Source: CBDCYH01 sp965224105 (GTDB lineage: Bacteria > Bacteroidota > Rhodothermia > Rhodothermales > JABDKH01). From it: a DNA stretch of 64,000 nt. How positions within the stretch are numbered: the first letter of the stretch is position 1; each line of letters starts with the position of its first letter. Below are positions 17,383 through 25,955 of the stretch, one piece after another. Under the pieces are notes generated by a model. That model did not search any database and was not told the DNA's origin. It saw nothing but the letters and a program-made list of their open reading frames with translations. The translations under genes were made by a program, and so were the position numbers. Where the stretch lies: contig CBDCYH010000001.1 in assembly GCA_965224105.1 (NCBI GenBank), positions 1 through 64,000 of the forward strand. Reading direction: 5' to 3'.

Positions 17383-18795
17383 TCAGATGTTCATGGGCAT
17401 GTCGTATGCGACACGCGTAGCCTCCATAATGGCTTCCGAAAGGGTCGGGTGAGGATGAACGGCTTCCATTATTTCATGTGCAGTCGTTTCCAATACCCTT
17501 GCCGTTACGGCTTCTGCGATCAGTTCGGTCGCATCATAGCCAATAATGTGGCAACCCAGGAATTCGCCATATTTAGCATCAAAGATGACTTTGACAAATC
17601 CTTCTGTGTGCCCGATGGCTGATGCCTTACCTGAAGCAGTGAAAGGAAATTTCCCAACCTTAATATCATATCCAGCCTCTCTGGCTGCCGCTTCCGTATA
17701 GCCAGTCGAGGCAATCTGAGGTTGGCAGTAGGTGCACCCGGGGATGTTGTTTTTGTCCAGGCCGTGCACGTTCTGTCCTGCAATTTTTTCGATGCAGATT
17801 ACTCCTTCGTGACTTGCCTTGTGTGCGAGCCACGGCGGACCGGCAACATCGCCGATCGCGTACACGCCAGCAACATTCGTCCGCCCAAACTCATCTACCA
17901 CAATCAGGCCGGGTTCGGTTTTGACGCCAATCTTTTCCAATCCCAGGTTCTCGACATTCCCAACAATGCCGACTGCGGACAGTACCTGATCTGTCTCAAG
18001 AATCTCGGTTCCCTTTTTCGTTTTAATGTGAACCTTCGTAGGTGAACCTGTTTCGACTTTTTCGACTTGGGCACCAGTAAGAGTTTTGATCCCGTGTTTC
18101 TTAAATGCCCTGCCTAGTTCCTTGGAGACATCGGCATCTTCCACCGGCACGAGCCTGTCCATTAATTCAACGACGGTGACGTCGGTGCCCATGTTGTGAT
18201 AGAAGTAGGCAAACTCGACACCGATTGCTCCCGCACCCACGATCACCAGCCGATCCGGAGGTGTCGTTTGCAGCATGGCTTCTTTGTATGTGATGATCTT
18301 CTCGCCGTCGACAGGCAGCGGGGGAATCTCTCTCGCCCTTGCGCCGGTGGCCACAATGATGTGCTTTGCCGAAATAGTTTTCTCTTCGCCTACTTTCTTC
18401 CCGTCCATATCTGTTGATGGAGAGACCTTTAAGCTCCCCGCAGATATGAACTCGGCGGCGCCCATTACCACATCAATCTTGTTCTTCTTCATCAGGTAGG
18501 CGACACCCTTGTTCATTTTATCGGCTACGCCTCGAGAGCGAGCTACGACCTTGGCAAAGTCAGCTTCTACGCTGTTAGCCTGAATTCCATAATCTGCAAA
18601 GTGGGTTGCGTACTCCATAAGCTCGGCACTTTTAAGTAATGCCTTGGTCGGAATACAACCGATGTTCAGGCAAACGCCACCGAGTTTATTCTTCTCGACT
18701 ATTGCCGTTTTGAAGCCCAGCTGAGAAGCCCGGATTGCCGTTTCGTAGCCGCCGGGTCCGGATCCTACAACAATTACATCGTACGCGTTCGCCAT
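17383..18795 (-). CDS. lpdA: Dihydrolipoyl dehydrogenase
   Basis: FAD flavoprotein that reoxidises dihydrolipoamide in 2-oxoacid dehydrogenase complexes and the glycine cleavage system. The 470-residue protein has the FAD dinucleotide fold (VVGSGPGGYETAIRA), the redox-active pair C42 and C47 in GGVCLNIGCIPTKALLKS, the NAD fold (LVIVGAGAIGVEFA), VYAIGDVAGPPWLAHKA, and the C-terminal catalytic HPHPTLSEA. The ATG at 18795 is chosen over a TTG three codons upstream. No E1 or E2 gene is adjacent, so it may be a shared E3. rpiB lies upstream on the same strand. Confidence 0.96.
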   Translation of the reverse strand: MANAYDVIVVGSGPGGYETAIRASQLGFKTAIVEKNKLGGVCLNIGCIPTKALLKSAELMEYATHFADYGIQANSVEADFAKVVARSRGVADKMNKGVAYLMKKNKIDVVMGAAEFISAGSLKVSPSTDMDGKKVGEEKTISAKHIIVATGARAREIPPLPVDGEKIITYKEAMLQTTPPDRLVIVGAGAIGVEFAYFYHNMGTDVTVVELMDRLVPVEDADVSKELGRAFKKHGIKTLTGAQVEKVETGSPTKVHIKTKKGTEILETDQVLSAVGIVGNVENLGLEKIGVKTEPGLIVVDEFGRTNVAGVYAIGDVAGPPWLAHKASHEGVICIEKIAGQNVHGLDKNNIPGCTYCQPQIASTGYTEAAAREAGYDIKVGKFPFTASGKASAIGHTEGFVKVIFDAKYGEFLGCHIIGYDATELIAEAVTARVLETTAHEIMEAVHPHPTLSEAIMEATRVAYDMPMNI

Positions 18796-18844
18796 GTCTA
18801 TCAATCCTGATTTGGGAAAGGTTGCTTGAGAATTTAATTATGAT

Positions 18845-18867
18845 GGGCCTTGTGTGCTATCAGGCCC
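18845..18867. repeat. Inverted repeat between rpiB-like gene and lpdA
   Basis: GGGCCT (18845-18850) and AGGCCC (18862-18867) pair perfectly around an 11-base loop in the 110-base gap upstream of lpdA. On the minus strand the stem is followed by an A/T-rich stretch but not a clean run of T, so it may be a weak terminator for the upstream genes or a leader hairpin for lpdA. Confidence 0.4.
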
Positions 18868-18905
18868 GGAGATCGGCTAGGAAATCTTTAGTGAATACGG
18901 ATCTC

Positions 18906-19556
18906 CTATTTCGTCGAGAATCTTCGTTCCACATCTTCTATTTTCTGAACTCTCGCAGCATGCCGACCTCCCTCGAAGGGGGTGTCGAGAAATACTGCCA
19001 GAATCCTTTTGCACACCTCTATTCCCATTGTTCTCGAACCCAGGGTTAATACGTTGGCATTATTGTGAGCCCGAGCGTTCCACGCCGTGAACTCGTTGTA
19101 TGCCAGCGCGGCTCTAATACCTGGTACCTTGTTGCAAACAATGGATGATCCAACACCAGCGCCGTCAATCATTAGTCCAACGTGCGCGTACTCGTCCACG
19201 ATTGCCCGAGCCACAGCGAACGCGAAATCCGGGTAGTCGCAAGAGTCCGGTGAGTTCGTTCCGACATCAAATGTAGTCCAACCCAAGCTGTGCAGGTATT
19301 GGGTGAGCTCTTTCTTATACAGGAAGCCGCCATGGTCGCTGCCGACAACAATTTTTCTTTGGAGTGCGCTGGGATGCACCTGTCTGCTCGATGTCGCATC
19401 CTCGGTTTCGGCTCGAAATTCGATTCCGTGTTGTCTCGCCAGGTCCCGCGCCGATGGCGTGATGATAGTCGACTTCGTCGCGGCGAGTACTTTTCGTCCT
19501 TCTCGGATTGCTTCGCGAACGCGGGACTCGGTTATTACTCGCTTCTTGGTGCTCAT
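18906..19556 (-). CDS. RpiB/LacAB-family sugar-phosphate isomerase with an N-terminal extension
   Basis: Residues from about 66 to the end form an RpiB fold (KIVVGSDHGGFLYKKEL, TNSPDSCDYPDFAFAVA, NKVPGIRAALAYNEFTAWNARAHNNANVLTLGSR), the family that interconverts ribose-5-phosphate and ribulose-5-phosphate. Two things differ from E. coli RpiB. The segment CGTGIG that holds the catalytic cysteine reads DGAGVG. About 65 residues precede the domain, with VITESRVREAIREGRKV and ITPSARDLARQHGIEF, a motif I associate with some microcompartment-related proteins. ATG at 19556 is chosen over a GTG at 19559. It follows the EnvC-like gene by 64 bases on the same strand. Substrate uncertain. Confidence 0.85.
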   Translation of the reverse strand: MSTKKRVITESRVREAIREGRKVLAATKSTIITPSARDLARQHGIEFRAETEDATSSRQVHPSALQRKIVVGSDHGGFLYKKELTQYLHSLGWTTFDVGTNSPDSCDYPDFAFAVARAIVDEYAHVGLMIDGAGVGSSIVCNKVPGIRAALAYNEFTAWNARAHNNANVLTLGSRTMGIEVCKRILAVFLDTPFEGGRHAARVQKIEDVERRFSTK

Positions 19557-19620
19557 CACCGGAAACTACGGCTGGCGGGCCCACTCTTCAAACGATGCCT
19601 GGTTCAACATCGTCGCATAT

Positions 19621-20826
19621 TCATGGTTGACCAAGCCAGGGGACAGGATCCATTGGTTCGTGACCCTTAAACACTGCGAAGAAGATGCCCGGTCCTTTCG
19701 GTGTCGAATCTGTGCCGGATCGGCCGATGAGTTGTCCGGCCTTAACCTCGTCGCCTTCCTGGATGTACATCAGCGAAAAGTTACCGAATACCGTGTGATA
19801 GTCGCCGTGTTTGATAAGAACGTAGTTGCCGAACTCAGGCATGATGTCGACACTAGAGACGGTGCCATCGAATATTGATCGCACCTCAGCCTGGGGAGAT
19901 GTCGCGATCAGAATTCCCGGGTTTTCTGTTACGGTTCCATGTACCGGATGCACTGTGCGACCGTATTTCTCCCGAACAACTCCAAGCGCCGGCCATTGCA
20001 ACTTGCCCCTGTTCTGCTCAAACGAACCAGTTAGTGCTGCATTGGCAGGGTTTGGGGCAGAGCGGGAGTTGTTTGCTGCAATTAACTGTCTGATCCTGGC
20101 CTCCAGTTGTTGCACCACCGACCGCCGGTCTTCGACCGCAGACTGCAAACTCCTTCGTTCGCTTTTCAGCTCTGTCACAAGACGCTGGCGCTCTTTTCGG
20201 AGATTGGCGAGTCTGTCTTGCTCCGATTTCGTCTCGGCGAGGACGCTATCAATTTCTACCGCCGTTCGTTCAATACCAAGCCTGCGCCGGTCCAGTTCAG
20301 AGCTCGCGTTCTTGATGGTATTCAGCCGTTCCTTCCGAGCCGAGCTAAATTTCTTCAGGTACTTCACGCGCACCATCATCTCGTTAATTGACTTTGCGGC
20401 AAAAACAAGGGCCAGATCGTGCAGCCGACCGTACTTATACGCATGGGTCGCCCGAGCCTGATACTCAGACTTCAATCGGTTGATGTCTTCTGCCAGCAGG
20501 CCCAACGACTTTTCGAGTGTGTCCTTTTCCGCCTGCATCTCAATCTGACGGCGTTCGTATCCCTTGACTAGCTCCTCCCGTACAGAGATCTGTCTGTCGA
20601 TATCCCTGAGCTGCCGCTCCGACGCTTGCTCACGCTGCCTGGTAGATTGGAGTCTCTTTTCGTCTTCCGCCAGAAGTTTCTTCAACTCATCGATTCGTTC
20701 CTGCGTTGTAGCACGTTCATCTTGAGCGTTAGCGGTCTCGACTACCGCGAACGAGAAGCCCACGACAAAAAATAAGAGGAGAGCTAACCGCAATCGGATG
20801 CAGGGAACTTGGCGGTGATGCATCAT
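19621..20826 (-). CDS. EnvC-like murein hydrolase activator (coiled coil plus degenerate M23/LytM domain)
   Basis: The 401-residue periplasmic protein has a signal peptide (LALLLFFVVGFSFAVVETANA), a long coiled coil (about 35-250, with ERIDELKKLLAEDEKRLQSTRQ-type heptads) and a C-terminal LytM fold (about 275-401). The zinc ligands are lost: the HxxxD region reads GTVTENPGILIA, and the HxH near the end reads GIFFAVF. EnvC family members with such lost ligands activate amidases at the division septum rather than cutting peptidoglycan. Start ATG is at 20824-20826, forming TGATG with the upstream stop, so it is coupled to the DUF4292 gene. Confidence 0.88.
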   Translation of the reverse strand: MMHHRQVPCIRLRLALLLFFVVGFSFAVVETANAQDERATTQERIDELKKLLAEDEKRLQSTRQREQASERQLRDIDRQISVREELVKGYERRQIEMQAEKDTLEKSLGLLAEDINRLKSEYQARATHAYKYGRLHDLALVFAAKSINEMMVRVKYLKKFSSARKERLNTIKNASSELDRRRLGIERTAVEIDSVLAETKSEQDRLANLRKERQRLVTELKSERRSLQSAVEDRRSVVQQLEARIRQLIAANNSRSAPNPANAALTGSFEQNRGKLQWPALGVVREKYGRTVHPVHGTVTENPGILIATSPQAEVRSIFDGTVSSVDIMPEFGNYVLIKHGDYHTVFGNFSLMYIQEGDEVKAGQLIGRSGTDSTPKGPGIFFAVFKGHEPMDPVPWLGQP

Positions 20827-21602
20827 CAGTCTACAAAGATTCTGGTTGCGGAACTGGAAACATTAAATTCAAAATCGAGATCGTTTGGATTCACCTCGAG
20901 AGAGCGTATCCGGATACTAGCGCTCGAATTTTTTTCAGGCTGCCCGAACTCAAGATTCTCCGGAAAGAGAAAACCATCTCTGGGTACAAAATCGGAGTAT
21001 TTTCTAAACTCTTGAACCGTGTCATCGTCGCTTATCAAATGCTCGGTAACGCGCCAGATGGTTGGGTCAATGGAATACGATTCACGTCCGTCGGGCGAGG
21101 TCAATTTGTATGTAGCCGAGTCGGAACTCACAATCCAGCGAAGGCCCGGGGAGGGGAGTTCGTAGCCTAGCAGGGTGTTCATCATTCCCTCATTCCCGAC
21201 CGGGATTGGCAGGTGGTCGCGGGCGTTGCTTACATGACCGTAGTACACTTTCTTTTTGATTCTGTCGTACACGAAAAAGCTGTCCGGCGTTACAAGCGCT
21301 TTCGCAGCCTCGATACCGAAGGTGACGCGCACGCTCATAAAGAGAGAATCGTTTCTTCTGTGCGATATGTTGGCGTTGAACCCGGCGTTTCGTTCGGGCG
21401 ATCGGACCTTAACGCTGGTCTTTGCAAACACACCCTGAATATTCTCGGGCGCACCCCGAAGCTGCGAGATAATTTGCTCTGCGGAATGATTCGGGAATGC
21501 CGACGGCAATTCGGCGTCATTAGTTGTTTTGCTGGATCCCGAACATCCAGAAATTGATAGAACGAAAGCGGCCAGCAGCGTTGCTCCTACGAAGATGCGC
21601 AT
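20826..21602 (-). CDS. DUF4292 lipoprotein
   Basis: The 258-residue product begins MRIFVGATLLAAFVLSISGC, a signal peptide with lipobox ISGC (Cys20). The mature part is beta-rich (GVFAKTSVKVRSPERN, NDSLFMSVRVTFGIEAAKALVTPDSFFVYD, KVYYG) and matches the pattern of DUF4292, which resembles LolA/LppX-type lipid-binding half barrels and is common in Bacteroidota. It lies between a TPR protein and the EnvC-like gene with 1-base overlaps at both ends (TAATG and TGATG), a gene order typical of Bacteroidota. It is likely an outer-membrane partner in envelope assembly; no activity is established. Confidence 0.82.
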   Translation of the reverse strand: MRIFVGATLLAAFVLSISGCSGSSKTTNDAELPSAFPNHSAEQIISQLRGAPENIQGVFAKTSVKVRSPERNAGFNANISHRRNDSLFMSVRVTFGIEAAKALVTPDSFFVYDRIKKKVYYGHVSNARDHLPIPVGNEGMMNTLLGYELPSPGLRWIVSSDSATYKLTSPDGRESYSIDPTIWRVTEHLISDDDTVQEFRKYSDFVPRDGFLFPENLEFGQPEKNSSASIRIRSLEVNPNDLDFEFNVSSSATRIFVD

Positions 21603-23002
21603 TAATTTGGGTATTCAGCGAGTTTGGAATCAATATGCGGATTCTTTTCAAACAAACGTTGTGCCGACCGCCAATGTTTTACCGCCTCTGCACTATTTCC
21701 TTGAGATGAAAGAAGATCTCCCAGAACATCCAGTGCAAGCGCTCTAAGTGCGGAACTCTGTGCCGCTTTTTCAAGGTGTGGTTTCGCTTGTTCAAGTTGC
21801 TTTTGTGAGAGCAAGCTGAGTCCGAGGACGAGGTCGCCCGCATTTTCCGATGCCACGAGGTCCGAGTTGGTTGTTTGCGGCAACACGGGCAATTGCGCCA
21901 GGTAAAGTTTGATTGCCAGCAGCGAACTGTTCCCACGGAAAATGAGGAGCCCGTCGTCTGACAACGTTCGCGCACGTGCAAAGTCGCCACTCATCAAGGC
22001 GGAGAAGGCCGAGAGGATCCACACATCGATTGATCCTGGTTTTGCCGCCAGCAACTGGTCGAGCTGCAGAGTTACTGAGCTAAACTGCCTATCAAACAGA
22101 GCCCTTCGAACTTGCACGGCAGTGGTGATCAGGCCGTCGGAGTCGGGACGAACGTTTTCTGCAAGCGCCTGATACTCATTTATTGTTAGCTCTAGTTTGA
22201 CAAGTCTGTTAAACTGTTCCTCTGTTGAAAGTTGTCCGCCAGGATCCTGTCCTCCAGCGGAACTCATTTGTTGGTATCGCTGCTGAATCTTTAGACTGGA
22301 GGGATTAGCTTCAGCGGCGCGAGCGATAGCTGCCACTGCTGCCGAGCTATCTTGTTGAACCTCGTACGTGTCGGCGAGCAAGATCCAGTAGGACTCTATG
22401 CTCGGATGCAATCGCACGAGATTCTCGAGCATCCTTACGAGGCGATCTGCATCGTCACCGGCAGAATATGTCTGGATCAACTTCTGGTGCAGCCCGGGAT
22501 CCGGATTGCCGCGATCCAAGAGCTTCTCAAGATCCGCCGCGGCCCCGCGATGATCACCGGCTGCAAGGTAAGCCGATGCTCGTCGCTCACGTACTTTATC
22601 GAGAGTTGAATCCGACTCCAAGACCTCGGTAAAAACAACCACAGCTTCTTCCGGATTTCCACTGAGCATCAGTAACTCGGCGAACTTCACATCATGCAGT
22701 GTGGATGGATTCATCAGGCGCGCCTGTTTCGCATGGTAACTGGCAAGGTCCATTTGCAACGCTGACGCATAGGCATCGGAGAGAGCAGAGTGGATGGTGG
22801 CGTTGTCGCTGTCTATGGAGAGCGCCTGTTGGAAGGTCTGAATTGCCTTCTCTTTGTCACCGATGAAGGATGCCGTCAGCCCCCGAACCAGTAGCTGCTC
22901 GACAGCGTTTTCGGCCGATCGAACGGAGGCCGAATCTGGCTGCGCCTGGACGGCCACGGGCGCGAGTAAAATCACGGCCAGGATAAATTTAAATAGGGTC
23001 AC
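21602..23002 (-). CDS. Secreted tetratricopeptide-repeat protein
   Basis: The 466-residue protein has a signal peptide (MTLFKFILAVILLAPVAVQA-QPD) and many TPR units. Examples are EKAIQTFQQALSIDSDNATIHSALSDAYA, PEEAVVVFTEVLESDSTL, DSSAAVAAIARAAEANPSS and the final SAEAVKHWRSAQRLFEKNP. TPR arrays mediate protein contacts, here in the periplasm or at the outer membrane. The start is a GTG at 23002. It is the first gene of the TPR, DUF4292, EnvC-like operon, overlapping the next start by one base. No enzymatic domain is seen. Confidence 0.88.
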   Translation of the reverse strand: MTLFKFILAVILLAPVAVQAQPDSASVRSAENAVEQLLVRGLTASFIGDKEKAIQTFQQALSIDSDNATIHSALSDAYASALQMDLASYHAKQARLMNPSTLHDVKFAELLMLSGNPEEAVVVFTEVLESDSTLDKVRERRASAYLAAGDHRGAAADLEKLLDRGNPDPGLHQKLIQTYSAGDDADRLVRMLENLVRLHPSIESYWILLADTYEVQQDSSAAVAAIARAAEANPSSLKIQQRYQQMSSAGGQDPGGQLSTEEQFNRLVKLELTINEYQALAENVRPDSDGLITTAVQVRRALFDRQFSSVTLQLDQLLAAKPGSIDVWILSAFSALMSGDFARARTLSDDGLLIFRGNSSLLAIKLYLAQLPVLPQTTNSDLVASENAGDLVLGLSLLSQKQLEQAKPHLEKAAQSSALRALALDVLGDLLSSQGNSAEAVKHWRSAQRLFEKNPHIDSKLAEYPN

Positions 23003-23134
23003 AGCAAGAGAGTCTTGATTCGTCGGATACGAGGATCGTGCCGAGACAGATCCCGGAATTGTCGCTCGTCTATTGACAAATCTTTCCCCCCGCAGTACTC
23101 TATAAAACGCAAGTCAGATTTCCACAGGCCTATC

Positions 23135-23140
23135 AGGAGG
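23135..23140 (+). promoter_or_regulatory. Strong Shine-Dalgarno site that decides a TTG start
   Basis: AGGAGG lies five bases before the TTG at 23146. Most other genes here lack any such site, so its presence is unusual and supports this TTG as the true start. Upstream, TTGACA at 23073-23078 and TATAAA at 23101-23106 look promoter-like but are 22 bases apart. Confidence 0.7.
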
Positions 23141-23145
23141 AAGCT

Positions 23146-25065
23146 TTGGGACAACATGATGTGCACGAAGGCGTCGATGCCGCTGAACTCAGGAAGTTCA
23201 CCTGGTATCTATTGCGGGACATGCGGGCGCTGGAGCAGATGCTGGCGGACGGAATGTTCGACACAGGACCTCGTCGTATTGGAGCCGAGCAGGAGCTTTT
23301 TCTGGTCGACAACAGGTGGCAACCTGCGCCTCTCGCCGAGGAGACGCTGAATCATAGCACTGACGATCGCCTGGTGACCGAGCTTACGCGATTCAACCTC
23401 GAGTTCAATCTGGATCCGTATTTCTTTCGGTCCGACTGTCTGTCAAAACTGGAGAATCAGCTCAATGAGATGCTTCAGTACACGCGTGATGTCGCAGCAA
23501 AGGCGGGCGCAAAAGTTGTCCTTACAGGGATCCTGCCTACCATACACCTTACCGACCTGGATATCGCCAATATGGCACCAGTGCCCAGGTACTTTGCGAT
23601 TAACGACGCCATCATCAATCTTCGCGGGGGGCCCGCCCAATACCAAATTCGTGGGGCTGATGAGCTGTTCTTTCGGCATGAGAATATTCTGGTAGAAGGC
23701 TGCAACACGAGTTTCCAGACACACTTCCAGGTTACTCCAGAGGAGTTTCCGCACTTCTACAATATCGCGCAACTTGTGGCCGCTCCGTGTTTGGCCGCTG
23801 CGACAAACTCACCGGTGTTGTTTGGTAAACGCTTGTGGCGCGAAACGCGCATTGCTCTTTTCCAGCAAGCCGTGGACACACGAAGCTCTAATTTGTATCT
23901 GCGGGAAATGTCGCCCCGGGTCCACTTTGGGACAGGTTGGCTTAACTCCTCCGTCACAGAAATTTACAAAGAGGACATCTCGCGCTTTCGGGTTATCCTC
24001 ACCGCTGAGCTCGAAGATCCCTTCGAGGTAATGGCGAAGGGGGGCATTCCCAAATTAAAAGCACTACAACTTCATAACGGAACGGTTTACAGATGGAACC
24101 GCGCATGCTACGGTGTTACCGACGGCAAGCCGCACCTTAGAATAGAAAACCGGATACTCCCGGCCGGACCGACCGTCCTGGACGAAGTCGCAAATGCAGC
24201 GTTTTGGTTTGGACTCGTGAGCGGGATTGCCGCCGAGGTGGACGGACTTACCGACCGGATCGATTTTGATGACGTAAAGAGCAATTTCATCGCCGCTGCA
24301 AGACTTGGTTTGGCATCGCAGCTGGTATGGTTAGATGAGGAGCGTCTACCCGCAGGTGAATTAATCCAGAAACATCTACTGCCTCTCTCGCGACGGGGCC
24401 TCGAAAAATCAGGAATAGATTCGGGAGACATTGATAAATATCTGGGTGTACTCGAAGAGCGTGTACGTACCAACAGGACCGGGTCGCAGTGGATTGTCGA
24501 GTCTCTGGCAAAGATGAAACGAAACAACCCAAGGGGCAGACGAGCCGACCGACTCAATGCGGTTGTGGCAGCTATGTACGACAGACAGCAGGGTGATCAG
24601 CCGGGGCATATGTGGGAGCTTGCCACATCAGACGAAACAAGAGCGATGCGGCAGATGCAAAACACGCGCGTCGAGCACTTTATGTCCACAGATCTCTATA
24701 CCGTCAACGAGGAAGAGCTTATCGAGCTGGTCGCCAAGCTGATGGACTGGGAGCACATCCGGCATGTTCTCGTGGAAGATCGTGATCACAAACTGGTGGG
24801 CATCGTTACTCATCGTCAGCTCCTGCGACATATGTCGATGGCAGATAATGATGCGCGATTGGTGCCGGTGAAGGAGATTATGACCAGAAACCCGATTACG
24901 GTGACACCTTCGACTACAACCGCAAGCGCGTTGAACACTCTGCGTTCAAATCAAATTAGTGCGCTGCCTGTTGTGAATGAGGGACTGTTGATCGGAATCA
25001 TCACCGATAGGGATTTCTACGACATCGCCAGCGCGCTGCTGGACGATTCTATTACTGGCGGCTAG
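23146..25065 (+). CDS. Glutamate-cysteine-ligase-like protein fused to a CBS domain pair
   Basis: Residues 1 to about 470 resemble the GCS2-type carboxylate-amine ligase family: RRIGAEQELFLVD near the N terminus, the LEFNLDPYFF strand, ILPTIHLTDLD, and NTSFQTHFQV, PCLAAATNSPVLFGKRLW, LREMSPRVHFG. These ATP-grasp-like enzymes join an amine or cysteine to a carboxylate such as glutamate. Residues about 505-639 hold two CBS motifs (VEHFMSTDLYTVNEEE, LVGIVTHRQLLRHM; VKEIMTRNPITVTPS, LIGIITDRDFYDIA), which usually bind adenyl nucleotides and regulate the attached domain. The TTG start has an AGGAGG site. The exact substrate is unknown. Confidence 0.85.
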   Translation: MGQHDVHEGVDAAELRKFTWYLLRDMRALEQMLADGMFDTGPRRIGAEQELFLVDNRWQPAPLAEETLNHSTDDRLVTELTRFNLEFNLDPYFFRSDCLSKLENQLNEMLQYTRDVAAKAGAKVVLTGILPTIHLTDLDIANMAPVPRYFAINDAIINLRGGPAQYQIRGADELFFRHENILVEGCNTSFQTHFQVTPEEFPHFYNIAQLVAAPCLAAATNSPVLFGKRLWRETRIALFQQAVDTRSSNLYLREMSPRVHFGTGWLNSSVTEIYKEDISRFRVILTAELEDPFEVMAKGGIPKLKALQLHNGTVYRWNRACYGVTDGKPHLRIENRILPAGPTVLDEVANAAFWFGLVSGIAAEVDGLTDRIDFDDVKSNFIAAARLGLASQLVWLDEERLPAGELIQKHLLPLSRRGLEKSGIDSGDIDKYLGVLEERVRTNRTGSQWIVESLAKMKRNNPRGRRADRLNAVVAAMYDRQQGDQPGHMWELATSDETRAMRQMQNTRVEHFMSTDLYTVNEEELIELVAKLMDWEHIRHVLVEDRDHKLVGIVTHRQLLRHMSMADNDARLVPVKEIMTRNPITVTPSTTTASALNTLRSNQISALPVVNEGLLIGIITDRDFYDIASALLDDSITGG

Positions 25066-25074
25066 CGGAGTGAG

Positions 25075-25893
25075 CTACTGGCTATTAATGAGCCACGAGT
25101 ATTCGAATCGGATGTTCGAAGACTGAACCAACTCGCTTGCTGTTTTTCCCTCGAGTATCGCGGCAATTCTACTGTAGTCGGGCCGCGCCGTGCACATGTA
25201 GGATAGGAGGTAGTCGCCTCCCGGTTTGCCCCGTGAATCCCAGTCGGCCGCAAACCATGATACAAGTGACGAAGCTACCAGCGTCTCGCCATCCATTCTG
25301 AAATGTTTGTTTGAGTTGACAAATCGTCTCATCAGTTGATCCAGCTCATCATCCAGGGTTTCGGGTCGAAATGCTTTGTTGGGAAGAGCCGGACAGCTAA
25401 CTGCACCGCAGTTTAGTCCGACATGTATTCGCGGATCGATCGTCGAAACTGCAAGAGTGGATAGCGCGTCATTCGGTCGATCAGCCCGAAGAATGGTGTT
25501 TTCAATTTGGTCCAGTGAGAGCGTGATTCCTGCAACCGCCTTGGTTTCCTTGAAAAACTGGTCTCCAAATCCATCTGCAAGGATATCTTTCACTTCTGGC
25601 TCTCCAGCGATATTGGCCAGCATGGTCGCGTTGTAGGCATTCAGCCAGAAACTCGTAACCTCCTCGGGGCTACCCGTTGGCTGGTCGCATGTGCCTATGC
25701 GGCGGATCAACTCGCTAAGCTCGGCGCTCTGATCAGTGCGCAACAAAGTGTAGTCTACGAGACCCTCGGAGTTGACCGTCTCTGCTAGCAAAGCATCCAT
25801 CAAACCAACATAATCGCAAGTTTGGCTAGGTTGAGCGGCTGATGAGGCAAACGATACCAGGGCGGTTATTATGGTTACAGCGAAATATCTCAT
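25075..25893 (-). CDS. DUF547 secreted protein
   Basis: The 272-residue protein has a signal peptide (MRYFAVTIITALVSFASSAA-QPS). It shows the DUF547 pattern: EEVTSFWLNAYNATML, LSLDQIENTILRADRPND, the DPRIHVGLNCGAVSCPALPNKAF core with paired cysteines, and LASSLVSWFAADWD with YLLSYM. DUF547 proteins are widespread, often in the bacterial envelope, with no agreed function; the conserved Asn, Cys and His suggest a papain-like or transglutaminase-like fold. It converges with the GCS-CBS gene (9 bases) and is divergent from the large propeller gene (62 bases). Confidence 0.85.
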   Translation of the reverse strand: MRYFAVTIITALVSFASSAAQPSQTCDYVGLMDALLAETVNSEGLVDYTLLRTDQSAELSELIRRIGTCDQPTGSPEEVTSFWLNAYNATMLANIAGEPEVKDILADGFGDQFFKETKAVAGITLSLDQIENTILRADRPNDALSTLAVSTIDPRIHVGLNCGAVSCPALPNKAFRPETLDDELDQLMRRFVNSNKHFRMDGETLVASSLVSWFAADWDSRGKPGGDYLLSYMCTARPDYSRIAAILEGKTASELVQSSNIRFEYSWLINSQ

Positions 25894-25955
25894 ATTTTTA
25901 TTTCAAGCGACGCGCCACTAATTCCAGGGTTTTTGAACACTTGGTCCCCACAGCC

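Noticed and set aside
25842..25955. Upstream extension of the sortilin-like gene
   Set aside because: It overlaps the divergent DUF547 gene and its sequence is unlike a leader; the ATG at 25956 is followed by a proper signal peptide.
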